NCBI RefSeq assembly: GCF_958450345.1
Contig: NC_088781.1
Coordinates: 22,597,857 to 22,661,856, forward strand
Length of the DNA: 64,000 bases
Source: Calliphora vicina
Lineage: Eukaryota; Arthropoda; Insecta; Diptera; Calliphoridae
Direction: 5' to 3'
Part shown: one piece after another, positions 12,046 through 24,608 of the stretch
Layout of the letters: each line of letters begins with the position of its first letter
How positions within the stretch are numbered: the stretch's first letter is position 1
Notes under the pieces: model-generated
What the model was told of the DNA's origin: nothing
The model's database searches: none
What the model saw: the letters and a program-made list of their open reading frames with translations, nothing else
Translations under genes and position numbers: made by a program

Positions 12046-13652
12046 TTTGTACTTTGAAGCTCGATGAAAGACAAAGCAATGCCAATTTAAAAATGTTTGA
12101 GCCACTTTAAATTTATGTATAACCATAAGGAATCTGAGTACTAATATTGAATACATTTGGAATGGGTAAGTTTCAAAGCCTTAACGAATTCGTTTGTGTC
12201 CTCTCAGATCCTGAAAATTTTAAGTTTTGGCTTTTAGTACCTTATTTGTATTATGCTGATTACTTTGTTTGTTAGTAGGATTCAAAAACAGTAGTGAAAA
12301 ACTAAAAGTTTATTTGTCCTCCATAACATTTCATGAATTTTTATGGGAAATTAAATTTCAATGAATTTTATTCACATTAAAACTGTCCGCATCATAATTT
12401 TAAAGCACTTGGTGAGTGTAGGAAGGAGTTTTTGAACATAAGAATGAATGTGTTGAATATTGACCTCACACTTGCAGCAACGGCAATAAAGGCAATTAAA
12501 AATGTAGGATAAATTATTATAAAGAAATAAATTTGAAGGAGAAATTCTACTTCAAACTAATTCAATGTCAGTTTTTGCATTGAATTTAAAACTCTTTATT
12601 GTTCAGGGGGGTATTGTTAATTTTTCAGTAAAATTATAATTTCCATTTAATTTTAATTATGTTGATATCACAGCTTCTAAAATTCTAATTAAAATTAAAT
12701 AATTTTAATTAAATTTTTAATATCGATTTTAGTACCACCACTCCACCTTGTATAAATAAAACACATTGTTTTGAGTCCATAAAATTCAAACATTTAGCAT
12801 TCATTGCACAATTACAAAAGTTCACCTAAAACCTTCTAACACTAAATTTCACCACGTAATGTTGTCACCTTTAAAGATAATTTACGAAATTTTTTTTATC
12901 ACCATCATTTCAAAATCATTTATTTAAGCCAAACGTTTAATTGCTGCATTTAATGTTTAATGGCAAAACTTTTGTTTCTTTGATTTTTATTGTTTAATTT
13001 TATTTTATTGTATTTTCTACATTGTTGCCTTTGAATTACATTTGAAATTCGCAACTTTGAGTTTAAATTGCCAACACAAGGCAATGGCGCTCCGTGTTAC
13101 CTACTACATAACTGGTTGCAATTTAATGTGCACACACATAAAATAAATACGTAAATGTGTAATTAAATGCCTTGAAAATACATGCGAAAAATGTTGAAAC
13201 ATTTTACGACTCTGCCAAAAATCGTGGTAATTGCCAATAATAAAATGTAATTTATTTGTCGTTGTTGTTTCCTAATATTGATTTAAAAATTTTGTATATT
13301 GTATTTGAGGCGCAGCGAAAATGTGAATGAATTAAATTTGTGGCAAATAGAATTTTAAAATGGCAACAAATTATAAATAGTCATACACAGACAGGTGATT
13401 TTTGTAGTCATGGGTATATTTGTGGATCAAACATACATAGTTTTTGTAAATATCTATTCAATAAATAAAGTACATACAGTAGAAGCTCTATATAACAAAT
13501 TACGTAAATTCTAATTTAAAAATTGAACAATACTTTTTAAAATAGATACATACAGTGATTCATACAAAAATGAACAGAAAATTAATAATTTCGGTTTGCA
13601 ATTCATATTTTGAAATTTATCACAAAAAATATGATGCTGAACAGTGGTATTG
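12046..13652. other. AT-rich DNA, no gene seen
   Basis: I see no gene or repeat with a second copy here. The composition is slightly less monotonous than elsewhere, which would fit older unique intergenic or intronic sequence. Confidence 0.45.
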
Positions 13653-14318
13653 AAAACAAGTAAGAGTGCTATATTCGGCTGTCTTATATACCCTTCACCA
13701 AATTATACTTCAAAATTTTAAATATTTTTAGGTAAACAAAATATAATTTTTTTTCCAGTTGTTTTATTAATTTTTTGGAAAAAAAAAATTTTCCATTTTT
13801 TTTTAAATTTTAATTTTTTTTTTTTAAATTTTAAATTTTTTTTTTTGTTTTTTGATTTTTTTTTTGTGAAAAAAATTCCGATTTTGACCCATTATAGATC
13901 CATCTTACTATGGTCTTATATACGTCGTTGCAAATGTCTTTGAAATATCTATCATTAGATATCCATATTGTCTATATTAATGTCTTAGCAATCCATATAT
14001 AGGTCAAAAATAGGTAAAAAATCGAGGTTGTCTTGGTTTTTTTCTCATATCTCAGCCATTTGTGGACCGATTTTGCTGATTTTAAATGGCAAAGTTATCG
14101 AAAGCATGTCTGACAGAATTATTGAAGACTTGGATCCCGAAGATATCAGAAAATTGATTTCAACAGACAGACGGACAGACAGACAGACGGACATGGCTTA
14201 ATCGACTCCGCTATCTATAAGGATCCAGAATATATATACTTTATAGGGTCGGAAATGAAAAATGTAGAAATTACAAACGGAATGACAAACTTATATATAC
14301 CCTTCTCACGAAGGTGAA
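13653..14318 (+). mobile_element. Short HB-A element with damaged 5' hairpin
   Basis: The left end is AAAACAAGTAAGAGTGCTAT, then ATTCGGCTG. The second arm of the hairpin is deleted (CTTATATACCC follows at once). The body carries the ATATCTCAGCCATTTGTGG and TCGATT-type segments. The tail has GACGGACAGACAGACAGACG, TGGCTTAATCGACTCCGCTA, TATATACTTTATAGGGTCGG and GACAAACTTATATATACCC, with a shortened terminal hairpin (CTTCTCACGAAGG). Non-coding. Confidence 0.85.
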
Positions 14319-14772
14319 TTTTGTTTTTTTTGGTCATACCTGCGAATAGGTTAACCGTATCCTACGAAGACAAAAACTCACATACTAGTAAATATGGATA
14401 TATTTTAAGTAAAAATGAGCTTTTATTTTAATATTTATCAAAATTTGTTAATTTTGTTCCTACATTTCTTGTTCTAGTTGCCTGAGACACGTTAACCCAT
14501 TAATGCCTGACCATAGATCCGCTCGTACGATTTTAACTAATTTTTTATAAATGTGCCTGGAGGACCGTAGAAGTTGTTTGGAGTGAAAAAAAAATTTTAC
14601 CTCGTTACATACTCGGGATAGGACATGGGTATTTAAATACCCAACAGGCTTTAAAGAGATATTTTTTGGAATATTTTAAAAATATTTATCTTAGTAAAGC
14701 AAAGTATAAAAGTGTATCTGTATAAAAAAGCAAACAATATAACTATAAAAAGTGAAAAATTGGAATATTTGT

Positions 14773-14925
14773 TATATTCACCCTTATCGTTGTTGGCGTA
14801 TGTGTTTTACGACTACGACAGTTTTGTACTAGATTAAATATAAAATTTAACATGTTTCTTTAATCTAGTACGAAAATATATTAAGCGTAAAACACATACT
14901 CCAACCACGATAAGGGTGATTATAC
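14773..14925. mobile_element. Small foldback element inside piggyBac
   Basis: TCACCCTTATCGTTGTTGG, then GTATGTGTTTTACG, on the left is the near-exact inverse of CGTAAAACACATACTCCAAC followed by CACGATAAGGGTGA on the right. The hairpin continues with TTTGTACTAGATTAAA against TTTAATCTAGTACGAAA. Flanks read TATAT and ATTATA, so the inverted repeat may extend outward and no clear target duplication can be assigned. It is about 150 bp and almost wholly a hairpin. Confidence 0.75.
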
Positions 14926-14956
14926 TGCCGAATTACAAGACATTAATTAAATTTGA

Positions 14957-15094
14957 TCTGATGCAGAAGAAAATTTTTGCGAACAACCAGATACTGTTTA
15001 TATCAATATAATTCCACATGATGATATCGATGCCATTAGTAACAATGAGAAATTAAATGATAATGTGCAATTGTTACACGACGAACAAAAGTGA
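14957..15094 (+). pseudogene. piggyBac transposase, N-terminal acidic piece
   Basis: This frame reads SDAEENFCEQPDTVYINIIP, then HDDIDAISNNEKLNDN, and stops after HDEQK. An Asp/Glu-rich start with an I-I-P-x-D-D-I type stretch is usual at the N-terminus of piggyBac transposases, and the position, just inside a TTAA-bounded element, agrees. After the stop, further in-frame pieces appear on shifted frames up to about 15330, but the DDE-type core is not recognisable. Confidence 0.6.
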
Positions 15095-15499
15095 AAGAGA
15101 GGACGATGATGTACCAGTGACCTCAACCTCTAGTAATGTTGGACATATGTCAGCAAGGAGCTCTAGTAAGGATTCAAAGCGACCTAAAATCGAGAAGGTA
15201 AAAATGCAAACATGGTCTAGGCGACTAAACTAACAGTTTTACAAGTTGCCTTCTGATGATACGATGACATCATATAAAACTTTGTATGAAAATATTGCAT
15301 TCGGGTTCGGTAAAAGAAGTTGTATTGTTCATTATTACAAATTCTTTCGATGGTTATTGCATGGAAGCTACATTGTCTTTGTCGCAAATATGAGAAAAAG
15401 TCCAAAATGCCCAAAATGATTTCCGAGTAGAGGTATGGTGAAATCAAATCATCAAAATCCCGGGGCATAAATGGGGCATTGATCATTTAATCGGAAAAA

Positions 15500-15648
15500 T
15501 CCACTCGTCATCATTGTCCACATTACAATGGAATGTGGACAACGATGTATGTTTGAAGTGCCAGTTGAATTTGCACCCAGCTCCATGCATTCAGCACTAC
15601 CAAAGTGGAGCAGCTCCAGATAAATCTAAAATTTTAAAGGCTAAATAA
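15500..15648 (+). pseudogene. piggyBac transposase, C-terminal Cys/His piece
   Basis: One frame gives ECGQRCMF. After a single frameshift the next gives CLKCQLNLHPAPCIQHYQS and ends naturally (KILKAK, stop at 15646). The spacing C-x2-C...H-x3-C...H-Y is the cysteine-rich C-terminal zinc-binding region of piggyBac transposases, which contacts the element ends in the known family members. The frameshift inactivates it. With the acidic N-terminal piece upstream, it shows that this element descends from a full-length copy by internal deletion and decay. Confidence 0.7.
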
Positions 15649-16302
15649 TTTATAACTTTGATTAAATAAATAAAAATATACAAATTTGCTTTTTATTTAC
15701 GATAAATTAAATTTTTTTGATACGGAAAAATTTGTTATGTTTGGATCTCATTAAGGTCTGTTGGGTATTTAAATACCCATTTACATTATACACAGTATGT
15801 GGAGCAAGTGTTTTTACAAACTACTTTTTACTTTTTCACATTATAGATGGAATGTCTAAAGCTATCTAAATGCACCGCGTGTTTTTGGTTTTTCGCATTT
15901 TCTTTTATTTGGCAACGCTTTTCCCGAGTACATAGAAAAAAACAACATTTTACCTATACGGAAGATAAAGTCAAAAAGCAGACAATTTTACTTTTTTAAT
16001 TTTTTCTGGGCTAATCAATCTCTTCTTCTAAATAAAAACGCAAGTTGAAGTCATAATCTATAATATGGCACTCGCTAGAATTTTTTTACTGTCGTCACTT
16101 TTTTGGGTATTTAAATACCCATTAGGCAGGAATGGGTTAACGGCCTGGCGAATTTTTAATAACTTTAACAGTTTTTGACCAATTTCTGCTTTTTATGTCT
16201 CATTAGAACGACAATTATGTACACATTTCTATTCTTTTAAATTAAATTGCAAAAGTATTTTTTTTAATGGCAAAATTTTTACAAAAACTGAAAAAAATGC
16301 AT

Positions 16303-16461
16303 TTTTCCCCCTTATAAATGCATCTCAAAAATTCAGAGGGCTTGCGGCACGTCTTAACCCCAACCGATTTACCTAAAATTTTTTCAGGATTATTTTTTTA
16401 CTAATGTTCACCAAACTGGGGGGTGAGAATGGCCAAAATCCAACTATCGTTTATTAAGGGC
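16303..16461 (+). repeat. Dispersed repeat, copy 1 (pairs with 45507-45664)
   Basis: About 160 bp is shared in the same orientation with 45507-45664, including GCGGCACGTCTTAACCCCAA, CCGATTTACCTAAAATTTTT, CACCAAACTGGGGGGTGAGA and ATGGCCAAAATCCAACT. Only scattered differences are seen. The family is unknown to me and there are no obvious ends or coding content. Confidence 0.9.
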
Positions 16462-18860
16462 CACCATTCCGGGAAGAGTTTTGTTTGCGGGCCGAAAAAA
16501 ATCAGTGACCAATTCTTACCATTTTAAATATAGTTCGGTCTTTTTTCCGCCATCTAAAAACCAACTGCTAAAAATTTCAACAACTGAGTTAGGTCTATGA
16601 CAGCAGAGTTTCCGATCTATGTGTATCTATTTATCTATGGTTGTTACTATTATGGGTTAGCATAGTGACCGATTTGAAATTAGAAGATTTCTATTATAAT
16701 TTTTTAAAAATACATTATGTGTTTCCAAAACCAATTTAAAATAGTTTCTGTATTTCTTTTAACCATAGATGTTGAGATCATTAACCCATTATAATTTGAT
16801 ACCGAAAATAATCATAGAATTAAATGCATATTTAAAGTCAAAATTGTTTTTATTATTTTTATATAAACAATTTTAAATTAAAATTTTTTTCAAGGTTTAA
16901 TTTTTAAAATTGTTTACCTAAGGCGTAAGATAAATATTTAATTCTGTACCGGTATTAGATGCGTATGAGCAATAATATAGCGAACTATAATATTATCTTT
17001 TCATTCACCCAAGACGTATGATTAATATTTAATTCAGTATTATTATTAGTTACGTATGAGTAATATTATTTCAAAAATGTTAGCCATATTATTGATTCAT
17101 TACATAAAATTGTAGTTCAGCTATTACTGATCACACTGTTTTTAAAAATTTGTTTATATATAATTCACATATGTATATGCAAATAAATAAATAAAATTTT
17201 ATTTTTATATATGTATTCAATGTTAGATGTAGATTCATGCATAAAAATGTTTTTAAATAGTATGTATTTTCTATTCATGTATAAATAAACAAAAACTCTA
17301 CTTATTAAATTGTTTATTACAAAATATTTGTAAATAAATAAAATAGTTATTTGGTTTAGTATTATTTATTGACTTGGAGATTTTTAATTGAGACAAATAA
17401 GGCACACACACACACAAAAATCAAATTGGAATTTATTTTTTTGTTTTAATTTACCAAAATTTTTTTGCCTGAATAGTGTTGGGAATTTTTAATGAAATAC
17501 GAAAAATTTTTTCAATTAAAATTTTATTAAAATTTAATTTGAATAATAAATGAGGGCAAAATAAAAACATGCAATTGGATAGAGTTTTAGATGAAGTAGC
17601 AATGAGTAGATTTTGATTTGAATTATTTTTTGGAAGTAAAGGGAAATGTTTGAATTTACATTAAAATAAATAATAAAGTTGTTCTATTATTGTAATAAAC
17701 ATAATAAAACTGAAAAATTGCAAATTATATAAAGTGAAAATATTTACAAAAACAAATTTCTCTATCTTATAATTGCCATCAGCAATCAGTACTCATCCAT
17801 AAACTTTAAAGTATTACATTTCTACCTTCATTATTTATTTCTGTTATCTTTTTTTATCCTATAATTTCATGTTAAAGCTTAACTCTCAATATGCATTTAT
17901 TTGTGCATACGTAATCTCTATATATAAAAAATAATATGCAATTCTCAAATGCGAGCCTTTTAAGCAAATAACTTTCCAGTTAAATAAATCTGCAATTGTT
18001 TTTGCAAGTTTTAATACTTTGTGAGGGGTATTTTTTTTTTGCGTTACTTGCTCTCTGCTCAGGTCCATATTTTCCATTAGCCTTTTAAATCCTTTTTCGA
18101 ACATACAAATAAATCTGCCTGTGTTAACATTTGCTCTGGTTTTTTTTTGCACAATGTTTGTGGTCTGTTGCAACAATGTTTCAAATGTCTGTTCGATGCA
18201 ATGTAAAACCGAAACCGTATTAAAAAAACTTATCATCATCATTATGAAAATTGAAACAATTGCAATTTTACTGTTAAGCTGACAAACAACTGCTCAATGC
18301 TGCTGATGATGATGGTGATGATGATGAATATAACAACTGCCATAAATGCAAACCAAACAACTCAACCTTTCTCACTATCAAATGATATCAAATGGCAACG
18401 AAGCATAAGGTTTATCAGATCAGATCATTTTCACATCTTTCATTGAGTTGTTGACGTATATAAACACACAAAAATCTGAAATTTGTTTGCCAAACTCTAC
18501 CACTTTGCCCCTTTACGGCCCCAACAGTTTGCCTTTAAAACGTTAAACCATTAATTCCAGGAAATTTTCATATACACAGCAGATAAAAGAGATGAATTGA
18601 AAATAAAAAAAATGAAATCATGATGGGATTTGTGCTGATGCTGTTTTTTTTTCTTTTTTATGAAGAATGCAAATAATCGCATTTGTCCATTCGCTTGAAA
18701 AATTACATTTTATGAAAATTGTCTAAAAAGAAAATTGAACAAGAGTAAAAAAAGATAAATGAAAATATTGTTTATCGAAGAAAAATAACAATTTTTGTTT
18801 AACAAACTTTATGCAATAACATACCTAATAAAGGCACTACATAAGATACTCACGAAAATC
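16462..18860. other. AT-rich DNA, no gene seen; small duplications and microsatellites
   Basis: No supported gene. It contains a diverged tandem duplication (16919-17070), a (CA) run near 17405 and a GAT/GGT trinucleotide run at 18303-18328. The 118-codon minus-strand frame at 17886-18242 has no recognisable features. Confidence 0.5.
16919..17070. repeat. Diverged direct duplication, period about 92 bp
   Basis: AAGGCGTAAGATAAATATTT...GATGCGTATGAGCAATAATA is followed by a second version, AAGACGTATGATTAATATTT...GTTACGTATGAGTAATATTA. The two copies differ at roughly every sixth base, so the duplication is old. Confidence 0.65.
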
Positions 18861-18931
18861 TGGATTTTCTATAGAAAATTTTGTGTGTGTTCCCACACAA
18901 CTCGATTTTCTATAGAAAATTTTGTGTGAAT
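18861..18931. repeat. Dispersed doublet of the palindromic 41-bp satellite core
   Basis: Two copies of ATTTTCTATAGAAAAT, each followed by TTTGTGTG, lie 41 bp apart (starting 18864 and 18905). The same palindrome and the same spacing build the array at 27430-29893, but here the strand is reversed and TTCCCACACAACTCG separates the cores. A further decayed core (ATTTTCTCTAGAAAT) follows at about 18931. Confidence 0.85.
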
Positions 18932-18945
18932 TTTCTCTAGAAATG

Positions 18946-19571
18946 TTTGCGTTTATTCGAACACATTTGCATTATCAATTAAAGGTTTTGTATATACCTT
19001 TTGTAAATGACCATTTACCTACAGTAGCGTGTCAAATAAATCCTAAAGTACCTAATACTAAAAGAGAAGCTAAACAACAGAGTTCAAACGATGAGAGTTT
19101 AACATGAAATTTATCTTTTGTCTAAGTAAGTATACATATTTGTAATCATTATATAATAAAAAAATCTTTTTTGTAGACACCAATAAATGATAAACGATAA
19201 TAAAAATTACAGAATAAATAAATTGTGTTCTTTTGAAATCAAAAATCGTCAACTTGAGGATAAAGTTTAGATGGCTGTAAGGTAATATTATTGTATTACA
19301 TTTCAAAATATGTACAATATAAAGATATGAATACATATTAAGGTAAAAAGGATTTAAGATTTAACTAGTAATAACATTATGAAACAAAAAGTATTACATT
19401 TTGTTAGATATTAAATCATATATTTAAGCTTAAAATTCTAGGCAGATCAAAGCACAAAAAATTTAAATGTTTAAAGCTTAAATGTTTTATTCTTTTTGTT
19501 TTTTTTTAGTTTTATAGAATACCAGCTAAAACTTGGTATGTTTCGCTAACCATTTCGTAATAAAATATGGT
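18946..19571. other. AT-rich DNA, no gene seen
   Basis: No repeat with a second copy and no supported gene. Open frames at 18922-19107 and 19070-19336 are short and featureless. Confidence 0.45.
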
Positions 19572-20117
19572 TAGTTAGATAGCTATGTATATTCGGCTCT
19601 ACCGAATCTTATATCTTCTTTACCAATTATACTTTAAAAAACTAATTTTAAATATTTTTAGGTAAACAAATTTTATTTTTTTTTTAAAAAATTTAAAAAA
19701 AAAATTGTCGTAATTGTTTTTCAATTTTTTTCCATATTTTTTTTATTAGTGAAAAAAACTTTATGAAAAAAAAGAAAATGTTTGGCCAAAAAAAATTCGG
19801 GTTTACTTACCTTATACATCGTTGCAATGAACTTTGAAATATCTATCATTAGATATTCATATTGTCTATATTAATGACATAGTAATGCAGATATATAGTT
19901 GTCCCGGTTTTTTCCTTATATCTCTGCCATGGGCCGATTTTCTCGATTTTAAATAGCAACCAAACCGGGAGAATTCCCTATATATTGATGTATCATTCAT
20001 GTCTGTAAGTTATTTGGAGGCTACGGAAAGTTGATTTCAACATACAGACGGACGGACAGACAAGGCTATATCGACTTCGCTATCTATAACGATTCAGAAT
20101 ATATATACCTTGTGGGG
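19572..20117 (+). mobile_element. Short HB-A element, 3' end lost at the heptamer array
   Basis: The left hairpin is ATTCGGCTC-TA-CCGAATC, followed by TTATATC. The body has GTTGTCCCGGTTTTTTCCTT, ATATCTCTGCCATGGG and TCGATTTTAAATAGCAACC, then CAGACGGACGGACAGACA and TATATACCTTGTGGGGT. Other A copies continue here with about 90 bp ending in the terminal hairpin. In this copy the sequence passes directly into the (TACTATT)n array, and no HB tail resumes after it. Confidence 0.85.
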
Positions 20118-23100
20118 TTACTATTTACTATTTACTATTTACTATTTACTATTTACTATTTACTATTTACTATTTACTATTTACTATTTACTATTTACTA
20201 TTTACTATTTACTATTTACTATTTACTATTTACTATTTACTATTTACTATTTACTATTTACTATTTACTATTTACTATTTACTATTTACTATTTACTATT
20301 TACTATTTACTATTTACTATTTACTATTTACTATTTACTATTTACTATTTACTATTTACTATTTACTATTTACTATTTACTATTTACTATTTACTATTTA
20401 CTATTTACTATTTACTATTTACTATTTACTATTTACTATTTACTATTTACTATTTACTATTTACTATTTACTATTTACTATTTACTATTTACTATTTACT
20501 ATTTACTATTTACTATTTACTATTTACTATTTACTATTTACTATTTACTATTTACTATTTACTATTTACTATTTACTATTTACTATTTACTATTTACTAT
20601 TTACTATTTACTATTTACTATTTACTATTTACTATTTACTATTTACTATTTACTATTTACTATTTACTATTTACTATTTACTATTTACTATTTACTATTT
20701 ACTATTTACTATTTACTATTTACTATTTACTATTTACTATTTACTATTTACTATTTACTATTTACTATTTACTATTTACTATTTACTATTTACTATTTAC
20801 TATTTACTATTTACTATTTACTATTTACTATTTACTATTTACTATTTACTATTTACTATTTACTATTTACTATTTACTATTTACTATTTACTATTTACTA
20901 TTTACTATTTACTATTTACTATTTACTATTTACTATTTACTATTTACTATTTACTATTTACTATTTACTATTTACTATTTACTATTTACTATTTACTATT
21001 TACTATTTACTATTTACTATTTACTATTTACTATTTACTATTTACTATTTACTATTTACTATTTACTATTTACTATTTACTATTTACTATTTACTATTTA
21101 CTATTTACTATTTACTATTTACTATTTACTATTTACTATTTACTATTTACTATTTACTATTTACTATTTACTATTTACTATTTACTATTTACTATTTACT
21201 ATTTACTATTTACTATTTACTATTTACTATTTACTATTTACTATTTACTATTTACTATTTACTATTTACTATTTACTATTTACTATTTACTATTTACTAT
21301 TTACTATTTACTATTTACTATTTACTATTTACTATTTACTATTTACTATTTACTATTTACTATTTACTATTTACTATTTACTATTTACTATTTACTATTT
21401 ACTATTTACTATTTACTATTTACTATTTACTATTTACTATTTACTATTTACTATTTACTATTTACTATTTACTATTTACTATTTACTATTTACTATTTAC
21501 TATTTACTATTTACTATTTACTATTTACTATTTACTATTTACTATTTACTATTTACTATTTACTATTTACTATTTACTATTTACTATTTACTATTTACTA
21601 TTTACTATTTACTATTTACTATTTACTATTTACTATTTACTATTTACTATTTACTATTTACTATTTACTATTTACTATTTACTATTTACTATTTACTATT
21701 TACTATTTACTATTTACTATTTACTATTTACTATTTACTATTTACTATTTACTATTTACTATTTACTATTTACTATTTACTATTTACTATTTACTATTTA
21801 CTATTTACTATTTACTATTTACTATTTACTATTTACTATTTACTATTTACTATTTACTATTTACTATTTACTATTTACTATTTACTATTTACTATTTACT
21901 ATTTACTATTTACTATTTACTATTTACTATTTACTATTTACTATTTACTATTTACTATTTACTATTTACTATTTACTATTTACTATTTACTATTTACTAT
22001 TTACTATTTACTATTTACTATTTACTATTTACTATTTACTATTTACTATTTACTATTTACTATTTACTATTTACTATTTACTATTTACTATTTACTATTT
22101 ACTATTTACTATTTACTATTTACTATTTACTATTTACTATTTACTATTTACTATTTACTATTTACTATTTACTATTTACTATTTACTATTTACTATTTAC
22201 TATTTACTATTTACTATTTACTATTTACTATTTACTATTTACTATTTACTATTTACTATTTACTATTTACTATTTACTATTTACTATTTACTATTTACTA
22301 TTTACTATTTACTATTTACTATTTACTATTTACTATTTACTATTTACTATTTACTATTTACTATTTACTATTTACTATTTACTATTTACTATTTACTATT
22401 TACTATTTACTATTTACTATTTACTATTTACTATTTACTATTTACTATTTACTATTTACTATTTACTATTTACTATTTACTATTTACTATTTACTATTTA
22501 CTATTTACTATTTACTATTTACTATTTACTATTTACTATTTACTATTTACTATTTACTATTTACTATTTACTATTTACTATTTACTATTTACTATTTACT
22601 ATTTACTATTTACTATTTACTATTTACTATTTACTATTTACTATTTACTATTTACTATTTACTATTTACTATTTACTATTTACTATTTACTATTTACTAT
22701 TTACTATTTACTATTTACTATTTACTATTTACTATTTACTATTTACTATTTACTATTTACTATTTACTATTTACTATTTACTATTTACTATTTACTATTT
22801 ACTATTTACTATTTACTATTTACTATTTACTATTTACTATTTACTATTTACTATTTACTATTTACTATTTACTATTTACTATTTACTATTTACTATTTAC
22901 TATTTACTATTTACTATTTACTATTTACTATTTACTATTTACTATTTACTATTTACTATTTACTATTTACTATTTACTATTTACTATTTACTATTTACTA
23001 TTTACTATTTACTATTTACTATTTACTATTTACTATTTACTATTTACTATTTACTATTTACTATTTACTATTTACTATTTACTATTTACTATTTACTATT

Positions 23101-24608
23101 TACTATTTACTATTTACTATTTACTATTTACTATTTACTATTTACTATTTACTATTTACTATTTACTATTTACTATTTACTATTTACTATTTACTATTTA
23201 CTATTTACTATTTACTATTTACTATTTACTATTTACTATTTACTATTTACTATTTACTATTTACTATTTACTATTTACTATTTACTATTTACTATTTACT
23301 ATTTACTATTTACTATTTACTATTTACTATTTACTATTTACTATTTACTATTTACTATTTACTATTTACTATTTACTATTTACTATTTACTATTTACTAT
23401 TTACTATTTACTATTTACTATTTACTATTTACTATTTACTATTTACTATTTACTATTTACTATTTACTATTTACTATTTACTATTTACTATTTACTATTT
23501 ACTATTTACTATTTACTATTTACTATTTACTATTTACTATTTACTATTTACTATTTACTATTTACTATTTACTATTTACTATTTACTATTTACTATTTAC
23601 TATTTACTATTTACTATTTACTATTTACTATTTACTATTTACTATTTACTATTTACTATTTACTATTTACTATTTACTATTTACTATTTACTATTTACTA
23701 TTTACTATTTACTATTTACTATTTACTATTTACTATTTACTATTTACTATTTACTATTTACTATTTACTATTTACTATTTACTATTTACTATTTACTATT
23801 TACTATTTACTATTTACTATTTACTATTTACTATTTACTATTTACTATTTACTATTTACTATTTACTATTTACTATTTACTATTTACTATTTACTATTTA
23901 CTATTTACTATTTACTATTTACTATTTACTATTTACTATTTACTATTTACTATTTACTATTTACTATTTACTATTTACTATTTACTATTTACTATTTACT
24001 ATTTACTATTTACTATTTACTATTTACTATTTACTATTTACTATTTACTATTTACTATTTACTATTTACTATTTACTATTTACTATTTACTATTTACTAT
24101 TTACTATTTACTATTTACTATTTACTATTTACTATTTACTATTTACTATTTACTATTTACTATTTACTATTTACTATTTACTATTTACTATTTACTATTT
24201 ACTATTTACTATTTACTATTTACTATTTACTATTTACTATTTACTATTTACTATTTACTATTTACTATTTACTATTTACTATTTACTATTTACTATTTAC
24301 TATTTACTATTTACTATTTACTATTTACTATTTACTATTTACTATTTACTATTTACTATTTACTATTTACTATTTACTATTTACTATTTACTATTTACTA
24401 TTTACTATTTACTATTTACTATTTACTATTTACTATTTACTATTTACTATTTACTATTTACTATTTACTATTTACTATTTACTATTTACTATTTACTATT
24501 TACTATTTACTATTTACTATTTACTATTTACTATTTACTATTTACTATTTACTATTTACTATTTACTATTTACTATTTACTATTTACTATTTACTATTTA
24601 CTATTTAC
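20118..24608. repeat. Perfect heptanucleotide satellite (TACTATT)n, about 640 copies
   Basis: 4491 bp of uninterrupted 7-bp repeat. Reading every line, I find no substitution and no phase change from the first to the last unit. The plus strand has no G at all and one C per unit. Because 7 and 3 share no factor, all three plus-strand frames read the same seven-residue repeat (YYLLFTI) and none contains a stop. The minus strand has stops in all frames. The 1544- and 1523-codon open frames across it are therefore artefacts of the unit, not genes. Left flank: broken HB-A element. Right flank: ACAATTCCCTACATTTTCAG, unrelated to HB. Confidence 0.98.

Larger units (their letters stand above)
14492..16140 (+). 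mobile_element. piggyBac-type element with TTAA duplications
   Basis: TTAA at 14492-14495 and 16137-16140 bounds a 1641-bp element. The ends are CCCATTAATGCCTG on the left and, read inward from the right, CCCATTCCTGCCTA. TTAA target sites with CC-starting inverted ends are the hallmark of piggyBac. The inside holds a decayed N-terminal and a decayed C-terminal transposase piece with most of the catalytic core missing. A perfect 16-bp palindrome GGGTATTTAAATACCC occurs three times (about 14628, 15763 and 16105), twice close to the ends. A small foldback insertion sits at 14773-14925. It is non-autonomous, and its ends look intact enough to be mobilised in trans. Confidence 0.85.

Noticed and set aside
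17886..18242. 118-codon minus-strand frame as a gene
   Set aside because: It is the longest non-repeat frame without a transposon match, but I see no domain, signal peptide or flanking exon signals; length alone is weak evidence in 64 kb.
20118..24608. Telomeric repeat
   Set aside because: The unit has no G on either reading as a TTAGG-like repeat, lies mid-sequence, and flies of this group lack TTAGG telomeres.
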